A stretch of 18,596 bases of DNA, from contig JACPQP010000306.1 in assembly GCA_016190465.1 (NCBI GenBank), positions 1 through 18,596 on the forward strand. Reading direction: 5' to 3'. A program made the translations under genes and the position numbers. Positions 15,416 through 18,596 of this stretch are shown here, one piece after another. Within the stretch, counting starts at the first letter, position 1; each line of letters opens with the position of its first letter. The DNA comes from Chloroflexota bacterium (lineage in GTDB: Bacteria > Chloroflexota > UBA6077 > FW602-bin22 > JACPQP01). The notes under the pieces were generated by a model. That model searched no databases. It was not told the origin of the DNA and saw only the letters and a program-made list of their open reading frames with translations.

Positions 15416-15483
15416 GGGGAAACGGCGAAACGGGGAAACGGCGAAACACCGGTTTCCCCTTTCCCCCCTTCCCCGTTTCCCCC
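15416..15483. repeat. GC-rich palindromic intergenic repeat, copy 1
   Basis: Two exact tandem copies of GGGGAAACGGCGAAAC (15416-15431 and 15432-15447) are followed by CCGGTTTCCCCTTTCCCCC-like sequence with GTTTCCCC at 15452-15459 and 15475-15482. The GGGGAAAC and GTTTCCCC arms can form long hairpins. A related element lies at 18515-18596, so this is a dispersed repeat. It is not coding. Confidence 0.8.
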
Positions 15484-15628
15484 AACTACGCCACGGGCGA
15501 GGCCCTTCCTGGACCTTCCCGGGACGCGGGGTGAACTTTCCCTGACCTACTGAGTGTTCGCCCTGATGCTAGCACGCTCGGCCAGGAAGTCAAGTGCCTC
15601 ATCTGCTGCCGGTAGCTTGGATGGTTTG

Positions 15629-15657
15629 TTGACAACCAGTCAACAGCCTGCTACACT
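15629..15657 (+). promoter_or_regulatory. Predicted sigma-70-type promoter with overlapping dyad
   Basis: TTGACA (15629-15634) and TACACT (15652-15657) are exactly 17 bases apart, the best promoter match in the window. The -35 lies inside the inverted repeat GTTGAC-N5-GTCAAC (15628-15644), and TGGTT-N7-AACCA (15622-15638) overlaps it too, so a repressor site is plausible. Just downstream TGCTCGC (15658-15664) can pair with GCGAGCA (15699-15705) at the transcript 5' end. It probably drives the CitE-like and acyl-CoA synthetase genes through a leader of about 350 bases. Confidence 0.6.
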
Positions 15658-16012
15658 TGCTCGCGCCACCTGCTGTGTCGTCGTTCCTCTCGATGTGAGC
15701 GAGCACCGATACTCGCGGTAGGTCGCGATGTCGTCAGATGTTTCGGCCGCCACCTGGTATCACGATCGTGTGTATCCTTCGTGCCTGGGTTGAAGATAGC
15801 GCATCGCCTGCCCGTCTGTTTCCCGCTGCACTGTCGCGGTTTTCATCCGGCCTGGTGGCGGCAGGCCGCAGGGGTGACTACCTTGAAAACAGGTTCTCAT
15901 CCATTGGTCTTTGCGTTCTTTGCGCTCGGTTCGTCGCCCCGGAGCTCCCCACTGACCGTCGCAGCGATGGCTGACGGCTGATCGCTGATCGCTCGTGAGG
16001 AGGTGTCCACCG

Positions 16013-17044
16013 ATGGTCCCCGATCCCAACACCTTCGTTCGCCGCTCCTCGCTAGTGCTGCCGATCACGGTCCGCCGCTTCGTCGAGCGGGCGCACCTGC
16101 GCGGAGCGGACGCGATCATCCTCGACCTCGAGGATAGCGTCGCCGCCGTGGCCAAGGTGGCCGCGCGCGCGCTGATCCGCGAGTCGGTCGATCTGGCCCG
16201 GCGGGGCGGGGCCGACGTCCTGGTCCGGGTCAACAACACGCCGGACCTGCTGGACGGCGACCTGGACGCGGCCATCGTCCCCGGTCTCGAGGGGATCATG
16301 CTGCCGAAGGTCGAGTCGGCCGACCTGGTGCGGTCGGTGGATGAGCGGGTCACGGCGCTGGAGCGCGAGCGCGGGCTGGCGGTCGGTCGAACGCAGTTTG
16401 CCGTCCAGATCGAGACCGCGCGGGGACTGGCCCGGGCGATGGAGATCGCGGCGGCGAGCCCGCGCATCGTCTCGCTCACCCTTGGTCCCGAGGACTTCTG
16501 CCTCGACCTCGACGTCGAGCCGTCGGCCGACGGCGCAGAGATCGCCTACGCGAACAGCCAGATCATCCTGGCCGCGAGACTGGCCGGCGTGCAGCCGCAC
16601 GGCCTGGCCGGCACGCTCGGTGACTACAGCCACCTGGAGGCGTTCGCCGCCAGCGTCAGGAAAGCCCGGCAGCTCGGGTTCAAAGGGGCCGGCTGCATCC
16701 ATCCGGCCCAGGTCCCGATCCTCAACGCCGTCTTTGCGCCGACGCCCGTGGAGGTCGCCCACGCCCAGCGAGTGCTGGCAACCCTGGCTGAGGCCGAGCG
16801 GCAGGGCCTCGCGGCGGCCTCGCTGGAGGGGCGTATGATCGACACGCCGATGGCCACCCGCGCCCGGCGATTGCTCGCCCGGGCTGACGCGGTGGAGACC
16901 CGGGAGGCGAGCAAGCGCGCCGCCCTCGCGCGGCCCACCGCGGCGGGCGCGGTGGGCGAGGCCGAGCGATCGGCGGCGGCTGGAGCGATCGTGGACAAGC
17001 CTGCCGCCAGGCAGACCAGCGAGACCACCGAGGTGGGCGAGTGA
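16013..17044 (+). CDS. HpcH/HpaI-family CoA ester lyase (CitE-like)
   Basis: A TIM-barrel lyase of the citrate lyase beta/malyl-CoA lyase type, which splits acyl-CoA thioesters such as malyl-, citramalyl- or methylmalyl-CoA. Seen, numbered from the ATG at 16013: GADAIILDLEDSVA (31-44), R72 in VRVNN, MLPKVESA, E134 in QIETARGLA, D161 in LTLGPEDFCLDL, and GCIHPAQVPILNAVFAPT (227-244). R72, E134 and D161 match the catalytic or Mg-binding residues of CitE-like enzymes. Residues from about 300 to 343 are an Ala-rich tail with no recognised role. The frame is open from a GTG at 15995, but GAGGAGG lies just after it and 9 bases before the ATG at 16013, which is chosen. Its stop overlaps the next gene's start (GTGA). 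The exact substrate is not decidable. Confidence 0.9.
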   Translation: MVPDPNTFVRRSSLVLPITVRRFVERAHLRGADAIILDLEDSVAAVAKVAARALIRESVDLARRGGADVLVRVNNTPDLLDGDLDAAIVPGLEGIMLPKVESADLVRSVDERVTALERERGLAVGRTQFAVQIETARGLARAMEIAAASPRIVSLTLGPEDFCLDLDVEPSADGAEIAYANSQIILAARLAGVQPHGLAGTLGDYSHLEAFAASVRKARQLGFKGAGCIHPAQVPILNAVFAPTPVEVAHAQRVLATLAEAERQGLAAASLEGRMIDTPMATRARRLLARADAVETREASKRAALARPTAAGAVGEAERSAAAGAIVDKPAARQTSETTEVGE

Positions 17045-18596
17045 GCGCGCCGGATTGGCTCGGCCAACCCCTGGCCGACATCGCTTCCCTCGACGCGCTG
17101 CTTGCCCCGCGCTCCATCGCCATCGTCGGCGCCACCGAGCGGCCCCAGTACGGCGGCCGCTTTCTCCAGAACCTGCTGCGCACGGGCTACCCGGGACGGC
17201 TCTACCCCGTCAACCCGCACCGCGACCGGGTGTTCGATCTCCCCTGCCACCCGTCGCTCGGCGACCTTCCCGAGCGACCGGACCTGGTGGCGGTGATCAT
17301 CCCGGCCCCCGGCGTGCCCGCCGCGCTGCGGGAGGCAGCGGAGTGTGGCGCGAAGGCAGCCCTCGTCGTCAGCGCCGGCTTCGCCGAGACGCAGAGCGTC
17401 GAGGGCGAGCGCTTTCAGACCGAGATGCGGGCGATCAGCGCGGCGACTGGCCTGCGCGTCTGCGGACCAAACTGCCTGGGTATCGCCAACCTGCACGCCA
17501 ATGTGTGGGCGACGGCCAACGTGCTCGTGCCCATCGACGAGCGGTTGCGGGCAGGTCCCGTCGCCATCGTGTCGCAGAGTGGGGCGACGGCTTTCGGCCC
17601 CCTTCTCGCCATTGCCCGCGAGCGTGCCATCGGCATCCACTCGGTCATCTCCAGCGGCAACGAGACGGACCTGGAGTTCGCCGACTACGCCGCGCACCTG
17701 CTGCGCCAGCCGGCGGTCGGCGCTGTCGCCGGCGTGGTCGAGGGGATCGCCGATGGCCGTAAGCTCCTGCGCGCCGCGGCCGTTGCCCGGGAGTTCGACA
17801 AGCCGATCGTCGTCCTGAAGCTCGGCCGCTCTGCCGTGGGGCAAACGGCCGCGCGCCTGCACACCGCCACGCTGGCGGGCGACGACGCGATCACGATGGC
17901 TGCGCTCCGCCAGGCCGGCATCGTCGTCGTCGACGACTACGATCTCCTGCTGGAGGTGGCCGCCGCGCTGGCCACCGGTCGGCGGCCGGCCGGCCGCCGG
18001 GTGGCGGTGCTCTCTCACTCGGGCGGGATCGGCGGCCTGCTGGGGGACCAGTGCGGCCAGCTCGGGCTCAATCTCCCGCCGCTCTCGCCGACGACGGCGG
18101 CGCGCCTGGGCGAGATCCTCGCCGGCCGAGGCTCGGCGACCAACCCCGTCGACATCACCGGCCACTTCGAGCGAGAGACGTTCGGCGAGATCGCCGGCCT
18201 GCTCCTGGCCGACCCGGCGGTCGACGCGCTCGCCATCGCGTCGGCCGGCGAGAACGCGGCCCGCCTGACTGTCGAGGCGGCGGCGACGACGCCGAAACCG
18301 GTCCTCTTCACCTGGGTCGGCCCGATCGAGCACCCGGGCTGCGACCTGCTGCGGGGTGGCGGCATCCCGACGTTCCTGCTGCCCGGTCGCTGCGCTCGAG
18401 CGCTGGCCGCGCTGGCCGATCTCGCGGCCTGGCGCCAGCGCCTGCCGGAGGCGGTACGCGTTCTGGCAGAGGAGGGAGCGAGCGACGGGGCGACACGGCG
18501 ACGGGGCGACCCTCTCCGTGGGGGGAAAAGGGTCAAAGGGAAAAGGGCGAAGCTCCGGTTTCCCCTCTTCCCCTTTTCCCCTCTTCCCCTCACGGA
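17041..18596 (+). CDS. NDP-forming acyl-CoA synthetase (acetate-CoA ligase family), 3' end outside window
   Basis: Starts at GTG 17041-17043, overlapping the preceding stop by 4 bases, and stays open to the window end (518 codons). Domain order: CoA-binding Rossmann domain (IAIVGATERP at 27-35, YPVNP at 55-59), CGPNCLGIAN (141-150), the SQSGAT phosphate/CoA loop (178-183), and RLHTATLAGDD with H274 as the expected phosphohistidine. A third domain follows to about residue 475 (VLSHSGGIGGLLGD, NPVDITGHF). This is the alpha half of an ADP-forming acyl-CoA synthetase, which makes or uses acyl-CoA with ATP. An ATP-grasp half should follow or be encoded separately. From about residue 480 the frame reads through dispersed repeat DNA into a Lys/Arg/Pro-rich tail, so the gene may be interrupted here or have a repeat-derived linker. 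It probably supplies the CoA ester for the CitE-like lyase. Confidence 0.88.
   Translation, partial: MSAPDWLGQPLADIASLDALLAPRSIAIVGATERPQYGGRFLQNLLRTGYPGRLYPVNPHRDRVFDLPCHPSLGDLPERPDLVAVIIPAPGVPAALREAAECGAKAALVVSAGFAETQSVEGERFQTEMRAISAATGLRVCGPNCLGIANLHANVWATANVLVPIDERLRAGPVAIVSQSGATAFGPLLAIARERAIGIHSVISSGNETDLEFADYAAHLLRQPAVGAVAGVVEGIADGRKLLRAAAVAREFDKPIVVLKLGRSAVGQTAARLHTATLAGDDAITMAALRQAGIVVVDDYDLLLEVAAALATGRRPAGRRVAVLSHSGGIGGLLGDQCGQLGLNLPPLSPTTAARLGEILAGRGSATNPVDITGHFERETFGEIAGLLLADPAVDALAIASAGENAARLTVEAAATTPKPVLFTWVGPIEHPGCDLLRGGGIPTFLLPGRCARALAALADLAAWRQRLPEAVRVLAEEGASDGATRRRGDPLRGGKRVKGKRAKLRFPLFPFSPLPLT
18482..18596. repeat. GC-rich palindromic repeat, copy 2, inside the synthetase frame
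   Basis: A tandem GCGACGGGGCGAC (18482-18494 and 18498-18510) leads into an 82-base imperfect inverted repeat. It begins TCCGTGGGGGGAAAAGGG at 18515 and ends with the matching CTTTTCCCC...CACGGA at 18596, the last base of the window. The centre has CCGGTTTCCCCTCTTCCCC-like sequence shared with the element at 15416-15483. Terminal TCCGTG and CACGGA pair exactly. The element may continue beyond the window. Confidence 0.75.

Larger units (their letters stand above)
15247..16012. other. Intergenic region of 766 bases between divergent genes
   Basis: No credible gene was found in this stretch; short open frames here have low-complexity or repeat-derived translations. It contains a 14-bp palindrome near the regulator start, an AT-rich patch (about 15373-15396), a small TTGGGG-ACA-CCCCAA hairpin (15394-15408), a GC-rich palindromic repeat, a promoter with a dyad, and a long leader (about 350 bases) for the CitE-like gene. 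That leader includes GCTGATCGCTGATCGCT-like and TTTGCGTTCTTTGCG-like degenerate repeats near 15910-15993, of a kind often scattered in such genomes. Confidence 0.7.

Noticed and set aside
15738..15974. Small open frame of 78 codons before the CitE-like gene
   Set aside because: No convincing ribosome binding site, no family features, and part of it is degenerate repeat sequence.
15995..16012. GTG at 15995 as start of the CitE-like gene
   Set aside because: The strong GAGGAGG ribosome binding site lies downstream of it and fits the ATG at 16013 instead.
16624..18333. Minus-strand open frame of 569 codons
   Set aside because: It is antisense to the CitE-like and acyl-CoA synthetase genes, and its translation is Arg/Gly-rich low complexity.
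18515..18596. Imperfect inverted repeat as an insertion sequence or MITE end pair
   Set aside because: No transposase is present and no target-site duplication can be seen because the element ends at the window edge.

Overview
The window is a stretch of high-GC bacterial chromosome. The likeliest source is a Chloroflexota-type (green non-sulfur) bacterium. Three features point that way: a lipoprotein with a long Pro/Thr/Ala linker behind a twin-arginine signal, regulators that combine an HTH with receiver domains, and intergenic space filled with short GC-rich palindromic repeats. This placement is inferred from sequence style, not from a marker gene. No rRNA, tRNA, CRISPR array, transposase or phage gene was seen.

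Layout. Positions 1-160 hold a tandem palindromic repeat. A plus-strand amidohydrolase (252 to about 1111 or 1184) follows and converges on a long minus-strand gene set that runs from 11492 down to 1141. In transcription order that set is: solute-binding lipoprotein, two CUT1-type sugar ABC permeases, a GH127-like glycosidase, an SDR dehydrogenase, a CehA/McbA-type PHP metallohydrolase, a uroporphyrinogen-decarboxylase-superfamily protein and an M24 (creatinase/aminopeptidase P-like) protein. Most intergenic gaps are 2-70 bases and several genes look translationally coupled. The set reads as one uptake and breakdown operon for a glycoside or glycoconjugate. No ATP-binding subunit is present, so a shared ATPase elsewhere is presumed.

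Regulatory region. A 396-base divergent intergenic region (11493-11888) separates the operon from a plus-strand membrane hybrid histidine kinase (11889-14066). That kinase is preceded by a plausible promoter, an 11-bp tandem repeat, and an 8-codon leader ORF created by a 13-bp duplication of the start region. The kinase overlaps tail to tail, by 122 bases, with a minus-strand regulator (13945-15246) of unusual order: N-terminal HTH, degenerate kinase-ATPase domain, C-terminal receiver. Both proteins carry receiver or ATPase domains with lost key residues, so the pair may work by protein-protein contacts as much as by phosphotransfer. Their position next to the transporter suggests, but does not prove, that they control it.

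Right part. A 766-base intergenic region (15247-16012) holds a perfect 14-bp palindrome, a hairpin-forming repeat and a good sigma-70-type promoter with an overlapping dyad. It leads into a coupled pair: a CitE/HpcH-type acyl-CoA lyase (16013-17044) and an NDP-forming acyl-CoA synthetase (GTG start at 17041, open at the window end). This pair could activate an acid to its CoA thioester and then cleave it. A second copy of the GC-rich hairpin repeat lies in the open frame of the synthetase, exactly where the ATP-grasp part should begin.

Most interesting points: the unassigned catabolic operon, in which several enzymes have substituted metal-site residues; the HTH/pseudokinase/receiver regulator that overlaps its neighbouring kinase; the duplicated leader ORF; and the repeat that interrupts or bridges the acyl-CoA synthetase.
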